A DNA stretch of 64,000 nucleotides from JAWPMT01 sp965267435. GTDB lineage: Bacteria; Bacteroidota; Bacteroidia; Cytophagales; Cyclobacteriaceae. The position numbers and the translations under genes are program-made. Below the pieces are notes generated by a model. It saw only the letters and a program-made list of their open reading frames with translations. It was not told where the DNA came from and did no database searches. Numbering within the stretch: the first letter of the stretch is position 1; each line of letters starts with the position of its first letter. Shown piece by piece: positions 9,800-18,450 of this stretch. The stretch spans positions 1,674,001 through 1,738,000 of the forward strand of contig OZ253960.1 in NCBI GenBank assembly GCA_965267435.1, in the 5' to 3' direction.

Positions 9800-10363
9800 A
9801 TGAAATATTCATTCATCTTACTACTCTTGGCTACTATGGCGATCGCCTCATGTAGCGGCAAATTGAAAAGGACTGACTCAAAGCTCAAAGCCATAGAGAC
9901 ACCCTTTGACAAGAAGAAGTACTTCTCTGACAAGAAGTTTTATCGCGCCATGGGCGAAGGGAGAGCTAAGGACCTAACAGTTGCCAAGAGAATCGCCGAG
10001 ACGAATGCAAGACAAGCTATCGCCTCTCAAATAGACGTGCAGGTACGCAGCGTCGCCGAGCAATTCCTCCAGAATAGAAACATTTCCAATAAGATTGAGA
10101 CAACGTCCAAGTACGAAGACCTGACACGCACGGTCATCGATCAGACGCTCAATCAGGTCAAGATCGTGGATCAGGAGTCCTTCCAGGATAAGAAGAAGGG
10201 AGACTTCGTACACTACGTAGCCATGGAAATGAGCACCACCGCTGTCCAGGACAAGATGGAAGAAGGCATCAATGCCGACGATGCGTTGAAGCAGGACTTC
10301 GAGTTGGAGAGGTTCCGAAAAATCTACCAGGAAGAGCTGGAGAAGTTCAAGGAAGGACGATAA
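9800..10363 (+). CDS. LPP20-like exported lipoprotein
   Basis: A 187-residue lipoprotein. The open frame extends upstream to 9710, but the signal peptide begins at ATG 9800 and ends in the lipobox AIASC, with the Cys at residue 18. The mature part contains YRAMGEGRAKDLTVAKRIAE and later a helix-rich stretch, the pattern of LPP20-like proteins: a ground-state [AG]xG-A-x4-A-x3-A segment followed by a strand with alternating polar residues. Family members are surface or outer-membrane-associated proteins such as Helicobacter LPP20 and FlgP. The next gene, 11 bases downstream, encodes a second protein with the same domain type, so the two are probably co-transcribed and may form a complex. Function unknown. 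Confidence 0.75.
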   Translation: MKYSFILLLLATMAIASCSGKLKRTDSKLKAIETPFDKKKYFSDKKFYRAMGEGRAKDLTVAKRIAETNARQAIASQIDVQVRSVAEQFLQNRNISNKIETTSKYEDLTRTVIDQTLNQVKIVDQESFQDKKKGDFVHYVAMEMSTTAVQDKMEEGINADDALKQDFELERFRKIYQEELEKFKEGR

Positions 10364-10374
10364 GCATCACTGCC

Positions 10375-11694
10375 ATGAAGTCCATCCTGACGACGGCCCT
10401 TTTCCTCATGGCAGGCCTCGTATTCGGGCAGCTGAAAGGCGCACCTGACTGGGTGCTAGATCCGCCAAGTGATGATTTCGCTTTCCATGGTATCGGCTAT
10501 GCCAACCCATCGGAAAACGACAACTACCGGATGCAAGCCCGAAACCTAGCCCTGAGGGAATTGGCTGAGAAGATATTTGTTTCAATTGACGCTACCTCCG
10601 AGTTGCAGGTCAAGTATGAAAACGAGCAGATCTCATACTTCCTGGACGAGCGTATAGAAGTCGCCTCTTCCAACTACCTCATGGGCTATGAAATGGTGGA
10701 TGAGTGGAGAAACAAGAAATCCACGGCCTACTACGTGCTCTTTCGGCTCGACAAGGTCACCTATATGGAAAACCGTCGCAAGTTCTTCCAGCAGCTGTAC
10801 GACATCGTAGATGTGATGGAAGCCTCTGCAGACGAGCTGATCGAGGAAGGTGAAGTGGTACGAGGCATCAACGAGCTGTCAGAAGCTCTCTTACGGATAG
10901 ACCAGGAGATGCACACGGTCATCGAGCCCGAGTACTCACGCCATCTTGAGAAAGAAAAGCTTGCACTTGTCTACAAGATGGAACGTGTACTCAATCGCCT
11001 CTCTTTCGACGTGGAAAGCGAGTATGCCGTGGATATGAGTGACCCGAAGCCATTTGTGATCAGCAACTATGTGACAGATGCGGTATCCGGCGAGCCGGTT
11101 CACCATCTCAATGCCAAATTGCTGGTCCTGCAAGGGGATGTCTTCCGGTATCGCTTTGACCGGACCACAGAAAGGGATGCGCTGCTGGTAGAGGGCTTCT
11201 TCCCAGAACGTGGCTACGCACGCGTTCGGATCCAGGTAGAGCCCCCTATTCCAAAAAAGGTAAAGCAATCCATCGATGAAGCCGTGCTTCGCAGACTCAC
11301 ATCGCCGACGATCGACTTGAAGTTCGAACCGTACGACATCAAGATCGTCGACGCGAGTGATGAAGACAGTCCGTACGATGACTATCTGCGGACGATCACG
11401 AAGGACCTGGGACTCAATGAAGTCACCGACTCTCCTGATCTCTACATTTTCGTAGATACGGAGTCAGTGGCGGATCGTCGTGGTCGCAGCACCTATGTAG
11501 GTCAGTTTGACGGCCGAATCTGGATCAACAGGGACGCAAGCGGCATCCCGGATTTCGAGTACAGTCTACCGAAGAAGACCTACTATGCCAGTGACCGATA
11601 CAAGGCGAGGAACGAGGCTTACAACAAGACCGTGCTGGGCTCAAGTGACTTCCTGGTGGAGTTTGTCAGCTACCTCTGCTCAAAGCATCCGTAA
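10375..11694 (+). CDS. Exported protein with an LPP20-like domain
   Basis: A 439-residue secreted protein with signal peptide MKSILTTALFLMAGLVFG. The early mature part (APDWVLDPP, then FHGIGYANPSENDNYRMQAR and LALRELAEKI) matches the LPP20-like fold: a conserved W, a G-x-G strand and an Ala/Arg helix. Residues of about 200-330 look like a beta-rich domain that starts with YVTDAVSGEPV. The C-terminal third contains a DASDEDSPYDDYL segment and ends without a membrane anchor. It starts 11 bases after the LPP20-like lipoprotein gene and ends 7 bases from the convergent symporter gene. Probably an envelope-associated partner of the preceding lipoprotein. Confidence 0.7.
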   Translation: MKSILTTALFLMAGLVFGQLKGAPDWVLDPPSDDFAFHGIGYANPSENDNYRMQARNLALRELAEKIFVSIDATSELQVKYENEQISYFLDERIEVASSNYLMGYEMVDEWRNKKSTAYYVLFRLDKVTYMENRRKFFQQLYDIVDVMEASADELIEEGEVVRGINELSEALLRIDQEMHTVIEPEYSRHLEKEKLALVYKMERVLNRLSFDVESEYAVDMSDPKPFVISNYVTDAVSGEPVHHLNAKLLVLQGDVFRYRFDRTTERDALLVEGFFPERGYARVRIQVEPPIPKKVKQSIDEAVLRRLTSPTIDLKFEPYDIKIVDASDEDSPYDDYLRTITKDLGLNEVTDSPDLYIFVDTESVADRRGRSTYVGQFDGRIWINRDASGIPDFEYSLPKKTYYASDRYKARNEAYNKTVLGSSDFLVEFVSYLCSKHP

Positions 11695-11701
11695 GCGTTA
11701 C

Positions 11702-13075
11702 TTATCGCCATGACAGCCAGTTGCCCAAAGCCATGCCAGCAATGGAGACGAAGAATCCGATGAACATCGGAGGAAAGGATGACGGAACAACGTACGCTCC
11801 CAATAAATAACTACCAAGCCCCAGGACCATGGACAACACCGCTCCCAAAGAAGTGCTTCTCTTTAGAAAGAGCGCGCAAAACATGGGTACCAATATACAA
11901 ACCAAACCAAAGATGGACGACTCAGCGACCAGGTCGTAGATAGACGTCCGTCCAAAGGCCAGGTAAGTGGCCACGAGACTGACCAATACCACTGATACCC
12001 TACTTAGCAGCAGGAACCTCCTGTCATCAGCGTTGTGAATGAACAATGGTTTCAGGAGGTTCTCCGCTAAGATGGAGGCAGGGGCCAGCAAGGCCCCACT
12101 GCAGGTGCTAAAAATGGCGGAGATCAACGCGCCGTAAAACAGCACCTGGAGCCAAAGCGGCGCATGCATTTTCACAAGCGAGGTCAGCGCGTACTGGGTG
12201 TCCCCCAATGTCAACTCCGGTGACAGATGATAGACCAATAGCCCGAGGTACAGCGGCAGCATGGCAAACAGCAGATACATGAACGCTCCGGCATACGTTG
12301 ACCGGACGGCCACCTTTTCGGATTTGGCGGCATTGGCGCGTTGGAAGATGTCCTGAGAAGCCAGGGAACCAAAACCGAGCGTCAGCCAGGCGGCCATGTA
12401 ATCCGCCCAATCACTGATACCCCCGCCCGCAGGCGCAAATTGGAAGTGGCCTGCAGGCGCACGATCAAATACTTGTATGACATTCACCTCCCAGCTCAGG
12501 AAGATGACAAGTGCAACCAGTCCGGTAAGGATCACAAGACTCTGGATGAAGTCAGTGATCGACACGGCCCACATACCTCCAAAGACCGTGTACAAAGTCA
12601 CTACCAACGCGCTGGTGAGAATGCCTGCGGCTGAAGGCAAGCCAAAAACGGCATTTAAGAGGATACTCAACGCAATCAGCTGGGCCGCGATGTAGCCAAA
12701 AAACGTAAGCGTCATGAAGAGCGACGCCATGACTTCGACCTGCCGACCATACTGCTTGCGGAACAAGTCTCCTAATGTGATGATATTGTTTCGGTACAGA
12801 GGACGGACAAACACGAGTGCAAAAAGGAAGAGGCAAAGGAATCCTCCGAATGGGTCTTCAATAACGCCCAACAGCCCATGCTGGATAAACTCGGATGAAG
12901 CTCCGAAGACGGTCTCGGAGCCGAACCAAAAGGCAAACAGGGCGAAGGAGCTCAGCGCGAAAGGGAGCTTGCGGCCGGCAGATAGGAAGTCGGCGGAGTT
13001 TTTCACAAAACGCACACAAGCTACCCCCAACAGGGTAGTGAATACGATGTATAGAATGACGGAAAAACTCAGCAT
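11702..13075 (-). CDS. Sodium:solute symporter (SSS family)
   Basis: A polytopic inner-membrane protein of 457 residues with about 12-13 hydrophobic segments. The start resembles SSS/SLC5 transporters: a first helix, then SADFLSAGRKLPF, and the second-helix region FWFGSETVFGASSEF that forms part of the sodium site in this fold. A later ITDFIQSLVILTGL segment matches helix 5-6 of the family. Substrates of SSS proteins (sugars, proline, pantothenate, acetate and others) cannot be read from sequence. It converges tail-to-tail with the LPP20-like gene and has no obvious operon partner; the UPF0126 gene upstream is on the same strand but 246 bases away. Confidence 0.88.
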   Translation of the reverse strand: MLSFSVILYIVFTTLLGVACVRFVKNSADFLSAGRKLPFALSSFALFAFWFGSETVFGASSEFIQHGLLGVIEDPFGGFLCLFLFALVFVRPLYRNNIITLGDLFRKQYGRQVEVMASLFMTLTFFGYIAAQLIALSILLNAVFGLPSAAGILTSALVVTLYTVFGGMWAVSITDFIQSLVILTGLVALVIFLSWEVNVIQVFDRAPAGHFQFAPAGGGISDWADYMAAWLTLGFGSLASQDIFQRANAAKSEKVAVRSTYAGAFMYLLFAMLPLYLGLLVYHLSPELTLGDTQYALTSLVKMHAPLWLQVLFYGALISAIFSTCSGALLAPASILAENLLKPLFIHNADDRRFLLLSRVSVVLVSLVATYLAFGRTSIYDLVAESSIFGLVCILVPMFCALFLKRSTSLGAVLSMVLGLGSYLLGAYVVPSSFPPMFIGFFVSIAGMALGNWLSWR

Positions 13076-13195
13076 GAGATCAGTTCAGGTTTTTCGAAGA
13101 AGCTGCAATATGGGGCAACTTTTGGTGATAGAAGAAGGCAGATTGGGACAGGGGAGACCTAGCCTATTAACTCGAAACTGGCTAAGGAGGACGGC

Positions 13196-13290
13196 GGCAG
13201 GCCCGCACAGCGCAGGCCTGCCAAGAGGCCCCCTGAAGGAGAGACGATCATTAAACTAGCTATGAGAAAGCGTGTTTCTCTCCTTCAGGG
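13196..13290. repeat. Nested inverted repeats in an intergenic region
   Basis: A perfect 14-base inverted repeat, CCCTGAAGGAGAGA at 13231-13244 and its complement at 13277-13290, encloses 32 bases. Immediately to its left is a second hairpin, GGCAGGCC (13196-13203) with GGCCTGCC (13215-13222). They lie between the stop of the UPF0126 gene and the start of the symporter gene. No T-run follows, so a simple terminator is not evident. Confidence 0.6.
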
Positions 13291-13321
13291 CTGCGATGGG
13301 GCGTCCCAAAAGAAAAAGATG

Positions 13322-13936
13322 CTATTGACCAGCCTCGCGATGCGTATTGAGCGTCCAACCGTACCGAACGGATAGGTACCGAATGACCATGACGACAAAC
13401 ATGGCCGCCAGCATATTCAGGGTGTGCAAGCCTGAGATCCGATCGAGCGAAACAAATACGACCCCTCCGGCGAGGCAGGCCGTGGCATAGATCTCTCGAC
13501 GGAAGATGAGGGGAACAACGTTGGAAAGCACATCTCGTAAGACGCCACCAAAGGTCGCGCTCACCACTCCCATAATCAGAGCAATGGGTATAGAGAGGCC
13601 TATCGCCAGTGTGGTCTGTACCCCAAGGATCGTGAACAAGCCAATGCCAATGGTATCGAAGAGAAACATGCTGCGACTGAGTCGGATCACTCGTCTCCTG
13701 AATAGGTAAGTGATGACCAGGGCGACCGTGGCCACGATCAGGTAGTTGTGGTCTCCCATCCACCCGACCGGCGTCCTGCCGATCAGCACATCACGGAGCG
13801 TGCCCCCTCCTACGGCGGTAACCATACCAATAATTGCCGATCCGACGACGTCGAACTTCTTGTCTATGGCCGTGAGTATGCCACTCATGGCAAAGACGCA
13901 AGTGCCCAGTAAATCAAGTGAATAAACCCAATCCAT
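13322..13936 (-). CDS. TRIC-type cation channel (UPF0126, YicG-like)
   Basis: A small inner-membrane protein of 204 residues made of two homologous halves, each with three hydrophobic helices. The repeats carry the diagnostic GGGTLRDVLIG and GGVLRDVLSN glycine-rich kinks. Prokaryotic TRIC homologues form trimeric potassium/sodium channels. The start ATG lies at the base of a hydrophobic first helix (YSLDLLGTCVFAMSG). There is no operon partner, and the inverted repeats described above lie just past its stop codon. Confidence 0.9.
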   Translation of the reverse strand: MDWVYSLDLLGTCVFAMSGILTAIDKKFDVVGSAIIGMVTAVGGGTLRDVLIGRTPVGWMGDHNYLIVATVALVITYLFRRRVIRLSRSMFLFDTIGIGLFTILGVQTTLAIGLSIPIALIMGVVSATFGGVLRDVLSNVVPLIFRREIYATACLAGGVVFVSLDRISGLHTLNMLAAMFVVMVIRYLSVRYGWTLNTHREAGQ

Positions 13937-13984
13937 TCGTCAAAGAGCGCAAAGATATGTACTCGCTGTTTGGGTTCGGCGGAT

Positions 13985-16150
13985 CTACAAATTCAACCAA
14001 TAGTTCAACTTGATCACCAGTGCCCGGTTTTTGGAAGAGAAGTCATTGGAGAGGTAGTTTTCTGAGTACACAATAAATAGATCCGAGGCCGGGGCATACC
14101 GCCACTGGAAGCGGGAGTTGACATTCACATTGTTGATCTGGTCATTGTATTGTATCCAGGTCGTCCAGAAAATCGTGTTGGTGAAGGTGACGTCAAACTT
14201 GGGGCCGATGAGGAAAAATGTCGTGTTGTTCTCCTCGGCATCGAACGTCAGACGATTGTAATCACCCGCCAGACTCACGCTTCCATAAGGCTGGAATCGA
14301 TAGTTGAGTTCAAGTGCCAGGTTCCGACGAATGCCATTGAAGAAGCCACCATAGCTCCCCTCCAGTGCATAAGTCAGCAGTTTGCGGCGATCAGATTGTA
14401 TCTCGAAGTTGACGCTCCCAAAGTTGTGCTCCGATCCCGTCGGTAGGATTTCGTTGCCTCCATTGGTCGGATCGAAGGGCCTGGTGAGTTGGATATAGTT
14501 GTACTCATAGCCGATGGAATAGCTACTCGTGTTAAGTAGCAGCAATTCGTAGTTGAGTCTGAACCTGTAATCAGTCAAGGCCTGATCCTTTGACCATGTC
14601 CAGTCGTTGCGCATGATGGGCCCGTGGCGGTTGACGACCTTGGACTTGGGGTACCATTGGTAGCCGACGTCGGGATTTATCGTGAAGAACCCGGTCCGGG
14701 GGACGAATCCCACATCCGCCACATAATCAGCACCCACATAGCGGTGCTCCCACTCGACCTCGAGGTTTTGGCCTCGGTAGCCGATTTCCATGGCGTGTGC
14801 GATGTCTTGCTTGTCAGGGGTGGTGGAACCGTGGAGATATACCTTACCCGCCCAAAGGTCTTTGTCTGTAAGAAGATTGAAATCCAGACCAAAATTGCGG
14901 TTCCAGCCGATGAGAGTGGTATCCTCCGGCTGCACATTCATCGCATCTCTTCCAACGTAGAAAAACGAGATATTGGATCGATCAAAAACCTGTCGCTGCA
15001 GGACCGCTACGGCGTAGTTTTGGGCGGCGAAACTGCTGCTGTCCACACGGTCAGTCATCATGTCCATGACTCCTATCCGCCAGTCACGATTGAGCTTGCC
15101 ACTGAGTCGTGCCCCAGCAATGATCGGGCTCTGCAGGCCAATCCGCCGCGAGAAAAATGGTCGGTTATCGCGGTCCCCGAGGTTCGCAAACAAATCGTTG
15201 TTTTCGAGAAAGAACTGGCGCTTCTCAGGAAAGAACAGCTCAAAACGACTGAGATTAGTGACCTGCTCATCCACCTCAACATTGGAGAAGTCCGGATTGA
15301 CAGTTAGGTCGAGGTTGAGCGCGGAGGTCAATCCGATCTTGGCGTCCATACCCGCATCGAATTCAAAATCTGTCCCCGACTCGGGGCTCTCCTTGATCAT
15401 ACGTCCCGTGACGTACGGGATAAGTGAAATATTCGTACCGGCTGGAGGTGGTGGTTCGTCCCATTCGAGTGTACCAGCAAATGCCAGTGAGGCCGTCGGA
15501 AATTGCCGAGGCACGGGGGCCCATGCGGACTTCTCGTTGCGTTTGACGTCGAGCCTGCTGAAGTTGATACCCCACCGGTCAATGCCTTTCTTGTATCGGA
15601 TCGTCTTAAATGGGATGGCATATTCGTGGTAATGCACTCCTTCTCCTTTCGACAGTTTGGAAGTCCATTTGTTGTCCCAATCGAGTAGCACCGTGCCTCC
15701 ATTGGCCTGCAATCCATCCCATTGGGCCCCAGCCGCCGAGGAGCCAAAAGAAAAGCCGTTGGTCTTGTCCTGGAAGGGGTCAATGAACACGAGGAAGTTA
15801 TCATTAAGGGAAAAGGAAAAATCCCTTCGCAATGAGGCGATGATATTCTCCCCGGGCAATTCATCCCAGCAGGTGATGGCCATGTAGATGTTCTTGTCGT
15901 CGTAAGCCATGCGAACCTCTGTCTTGGTTTCGGCCCTGCCAGTATCCATTGGCAAGACGCGGAAGAAGTTCGCTGCCACGTCGGCTTCTTGCCATGTCCG
16001 TTCATCGAGCATACCATCCACTTTGATATCATCGATGGTGCGACCGATTTTCAGAATAAAGTTCTCTGAATTTTGGGAAAGCGCGGCAATGGGGACCAAA
16101 CACACACTGCCAACGACCAACATACACCGAAGGGCAAAAAATCGCTTCAT
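13985..16150 (-). CDS. DUF5916 outer-membrane protein with CBM9-like domain
   Basis: A 721-residue exported protein. The frame opens at 16189, but the signal peptide starts at the ATG at 16150 (MKRFFALRCMLVVGSVC). Residues of about 30-210 form a family-9 carbohydrate-binding-like domain (IDGMLDERTWQEAD-type strand and AYDDKNIYMAITCWD). After a linker, the rest is DUF5916, beginning around SLIPYVTG and DAKIGLTSALNLDLTVNPDFS. It shows alternating aromatic strands typical of a beta barrel, ending in KLNYWLNL. It belongs to a widespread Bacteroidota family of unknown function at the cell surface. It diverges from the glycosyltransferase gene. Confidence 0.85.
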   Translation of the reverse strand: MKRFFALRCMLVVGSVCLVPIAALSQNSENFILKIGRTIDDIKVDGMLDERTWQEADVAANFFRVLPMDTGRAETKTEVRMAYDDKNIYMAITCWDELPGENIIASLRRDFSFSLNDNFLVFIDPFQDKTNGFSFGSSAAGAQWDGLQANGGTVLLDWDNKWTSKLSKGEGVHYHEYAIPFKTIRYKKGIDRWGINFSRLDVKRNEKSAWAPVPRQFPTASLAFAGTLEWDEPPPPAGTNISLIPYVTGRMIKESPESGTDFEFDAGMDAKIGLTSALNLDLTVNPDFSNVEVDEQVTNLSRFELFFPEKRQFFLENNDLFANLGDRDNRPFFSRRIGLQSPIIAGARLSGKLNRDWRIGVMDMMTDRVDSSSFAAQNYAVAVLQRQVFDRSNISFFYVGRDAMNVQPEDTTLIGWNRNFGLDFNLLTDKDLWAGKVYLHGSTTPDKQDIAHAMEIGYRGQNLEVEWEHRYVGADYVADVGFVPRTGFFTINPDVGYQWYPKSKVVNRHGPIMRNDWTWSKDQALTDYRFRLNYELLLLNTSSYSIGYEYNYIQLTRPFDPTNGGNEILPTGSEHNFGSVNFEIQSDRRKLLTYALEGSYGGFFNGIRRNLALELNYRFQPYGSVSLAGDYNRLTFDAEENNTTFFLIGPKFDVTFTNTIFWTTWIQYNDQINNVNVNSRFQWRYAPASDLFIVYSENYLSNDFSSKNRALVIKLNYWLNL

Positions 16151-16278
16151 TGGTCTAAAAGAAGTAAGTGACCTCAATGTAGGTCCCACGGTCCAGAATC
16201 GACGAGTGTATTGTTCGTTTCTTCACGGGTTGGTGTGCTATCGGATGTGGGGCTATTTTTACCCCGTCGTTATCGGCT

Positions 16279-17490
16279 ATGAATATCCTCATTATCCCGT
16301 CATGGTACCCCTCCAAGGTCGCTCCCAGCGCCGGCATCTTCTTTCGAGAACAGGCGGAGGCATTGGGCCGCAATCATCCGGATGTGAATATTGGAATAAG
16401 TAGCTGGGGGCCCAATGCTCCGGACCTGTTGCTGGAGGCCGGGCACCTTCTACAATGGCCATCGAAGCTCCTTCGATTCCGAAACCACAAAGCCTCCAGG
16501 AATGAACTGCTACCCAATTGTATAGAATACTACACTCCCGCTCTGACATGGAGCCGAAAGTGGAAGAAAGGCAATATTCAGAATATCATTAAATCAAATC
16601 AGTTAAATGCCAAATATTTTGTAGATCAATTTGGCAAAATAGACCTCATCCATGCACACGTTGCCCATCCCGGAGGATATATCGCCTGGCAGCTGGCGAT
16701 GGAACTGAAGGCCCCCTATGTGGTCACCGAGCACATGAGCCCTTTCCCCCTTCAGGCATACGCTAACGATCGGGATTTCAGTCGATGGATATCGCCCGTC
16801 TACCGAAATGCTACGACAAAGATTGCCGTGAGCACCGCCCTACAGGAGATGATGCAAAACAGAGGCGTCGAATCCATCGTCTTGCCCAATCTGGTGGACG
16901 AGAGGTTCTTTGTACCATCCTCCAGGCCTTACGATGCGAAGGAGATACTCGCCATTGGGCGACTCGAGAACCAGAAGGGCTATGAGTATTTGTTGAAAGC
17001 GTTTCACAGCTTGCTGAAGTCCCATCCGGACTATCACCTGACAATCATTGGGGAGGGTAGTCAGCGACAGCAGCTCATGAGATTGGCCGCCGAAATGCAA
17101 TTGGATAACCATGTGCAGTGGCGGGGCGAATGCAGCCGAGTGGAAATCCGGGACGCCCTGCAAAAGGCGTCTTTCCTGGTACTCTCCAGCCTTCACGAGA
17201 ACCTGCCGCTCGTTCTACTGGAGGCGTTGGCTTGTGGAAAGCCGATAGTCGCGACAGCCTGTAATGGTCCTGAGGATATTGTGAATGAAACCAATGGGCT
17301 CCTGGCCAAAGTCGCGGACGTCGAAGACCTGCAGCAACAAATGCAAGCCATGATCAACCGTCGCAGTAAGTACGACGGCGACGCCATCCGATCGGACTTC
17401 GAGCGGCGCTACGCGAGCACAGTGGTCACCGAAGCACTATTGGAAGTGTATCAACATGCCATCGATGGGCATCGAGGTCTCAAAAAATAA
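16279..17490 (+). CDS. Family GT4 glycosyltransferase
   Basis: A cytoplasmic GT-B transferase of 403 residues, predicted to move a sugar from a nucleotide-sugar donor onto a glycan or lipid. The N-terminal half carries an acceptor-side Rossmann fold (PSWYPSKVAPSAGIFFREQA) and a HAHVAHPGGY segment. The donor half starts near LAIGRLENQKGYEYLLKAF and contains the EX7E-type stretch HENLPLVLLEALACGKPI, with Glu residues positioned as in retaining GT4 enzymes. No signal or transmembrane helix is apparent. No other polysaccharide genes are adjacent, so the product cannot be inferred. The gene starts 128 bases after the divergent DUF5916 start, and the convergent sigma-factor operon ends just past its stop. 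Confidence 0.9.
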   Translation: MNILIIPSWYPSKVAPSAGIFFREQAEALGRNHPDVNIGISSWGPNAPDLLLEAGHLLQWPSKLLRFRNHKASRNELLPNCIEYYTPALTWSRKWKKGNIQNIIKSNQLNAKYFVDQFGKIDLIHAHVAHPGGYIAWQLAMELKAPYVVTEHMSPFPLQAYANDRDFSRWISPVYRNATTKIAVSTALQEMMQNRGVESIVLPNLVDERFFVPSSRPYDAKEILAIGRLENQKGYEYLLKAFHSLLKSHPDYHLTIIGEGSQRQQLMRLAAEMQLDNHVQWRGECSRVEIRDALQKASFLVLSSLHENLPLVLLEALACGKPIVATACNGPEDIVNETNGLLAKVADVEDLQQQMQAMINRRSKYDGDAIRSDFERRYASTVVTEALLEVYQHAIDGHRGLKK

Positions 17491-17513
17491 GGGCACAGGC
17501 TGAGCCTGTGCCC
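17484..17513 (-). terminator. Terminator of the sigma-factor operon
   Basis: GGGCACAGG (17491-17499) and CCTGTGCCC (17505-17513) form a nine-pair stem with a five-base loop. Read on the minus strand, it is followed by TTATTTTTTG. It lies 10 bases beyond the stop codon of the His-rich peptide gene and also abuts the plus-strand glycosyltransferase stop. Confidence 0.85.
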
Positions 17514-17523
17514 GAAGCGAAAA

Positions 17524-17727
17524 TTACCAGCTACCAACTTCCTCGTCCGCATTTGGTGTCGACTGAGGTGCCTCATCGCTATAGCACCCGTGATGATGTC
17601 CGTGGTGATACCCGTGATAATGATGGTACCGGTTTTGCCAGTACTCCGGTCCCACGAAGGCAAAAAGGCTGCCGTAGGTGATGGCAGCTGCTGCCAAACC
17701 TACCAGGAATCGATTGCGTCTTTTCAT
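17524..17727 (-). CDS. Small membrane peptide with His-rich tail
   Basis: A 67-residue protein with one hydrophobic segment (about residues 7-25) and a tail with eight His residues within about 13 positions around HHYHGYHHGHHHG, followed by Cys and acidic residues. Its start overlaps the stop of the upstream gene by an ATGA, so translation is probably coupled, and a terminator follows it. The tail could bind transition metals such as Zn, Cu or Ni; that is inference from composition. It is the last gene of a sigma-factor operon and may work with its partners in the envelope. No family was recognised. Confidence 0.7.
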   Translation of the reverse strand: MKRRNRFLVGLAAAAITYGSLFAFVGPEYWQNRYHHYHGYHHGHHHGCYSDEAPQSTPNADEEVGSW

Positions 17728-18026
17728 GATTCCTGATCTTTAGCCGTTTCACCTTCATCTGTTCGGTGGTAGCCGCCGCAACCGCGACCATGCCGCGACC
17801 ATCGGGTCTTGAATTCAGAATACTCGTCGTCACTCATCCCCCGGATCTTGTCAGCATAGGCCCAACCCCCAGGCCCTCGATAATATCGGCGACTGCCGAA
17901 TACGCGAAATATGAAGCCGAAAATCATCAGCACTATGACGACCTTCAACAAAAAGAAGGGCATCAGAAAGAGCGCCGCGCCTAGCGCAGCACCTATCAAT
18001 ATGGTTTTAAATACATGTGGATTCAT
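17724..18026 (-). CDS. Small membrane protein of the sigma-factor operon
   Basis: A 100-residue protein if it starts at the ATG at 18026; the frame extends further upstream, but with unlikely codon use. Residues of about 6-42 are strongly hydrophobic (one long or two short helices), followed by the basic stretch FRVFGSRRYYRGPGG and a tail with GMSDDEYSEFKTRW. The same tail motif, [G/N]MSD[D/E]E..x..[F/L]xxRW, occurs in the preceding gene product, so the two look related. The final part is Gly/His-rich. It lies 88 bases after that gene and overlaps the next by four bases. The function is unknown; a membrane-bound sensor or anti-sigma-like role is possible but unproven. Confidence 0.65.
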   Translation of the reverse strand: MNPHVFKTILIGAALGAALFLMPFFLLKVVIVLMIFGFIFRVFGSRRYYRGPGGWAYADKIRGMSDDEYSEFKTRWSRHGRGCGGYHRTDEGETAKDQES

Positions 18027-18114
18027 CGTCCTTGGTTTTATCCGATTAATTCGAGATCTCAACCAGGTAGACGGACGACTCCGGGGATTACTTTAAAAAA
18101 AGTTGAAAAAATTT

Positions 18115-18447
18115 CTATTCGCCCTCTCGCGTGTCACATCGGTCCTTCCAGCGCTGGCGCAATTGCTGTCTTTCTTCGTCCGACATGTTGCGCCATTTTT
18201 CCTTCCAACGACGCGGTGGGCCTTGCCGTCTCCCCCACCGTCTGGGACCAAATCCCCCGAATAATATTCTACTCAACAGCAATAAACCCGCCGCTTGCCA
18301 AATATTAATTTGGTTCACATTCGTCGCTGGCACTAATATACTGTTCCATAGTAGCATGACGATTGCCGACAATGCTGCCGCCACCACCAACACCAAGGGG
18401 ACAATAATGAATCCTTTCTTAGCAGAACGCGGTCCAAAACGCTTCAT
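18115..18447 (-). CDS. Two-helix membrane protein next to the ECF sigma factor
   Basis: A 110-residue protein starting three bases after the sigma-factor stop codon. Two hydrophobic segments (about residues 11-34 and 47-62) bracket a short loop. The basic C-terminal tail is rich in Arg/Trp and contains NMSDEERQQLRQRW, the motif shared with the next gene product. The tail is expected to face the cytoplasm by the positive-inside rule, where it could contact the sigma factor. No anti-sigma domain (ZAS, FecR or RskA) was recognised. A heavy-metal-sensing periplasmic type seems less likely because the conserved part is on the basic side. Confidence 0.7.
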   Translation of the reverse strand: MKRFGPRSAKKGFIIVPLVLVVAAALSAIVMLLWNSILVPATNVNQINIWQAAGLLLLSRILFGGFGPRRWGRRQGPPRRWKEKWRNMSDEERQQLRQRWKDRCDTREGE

Positions 18448-18450
18448 ATC

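Noticed and set aside
14624..15307. A 227-codon plus-strand frame inside the DUF5916 gene
   Set aside because: It is opposite the well-supported DUF5916 protein and has no recognisable domain.
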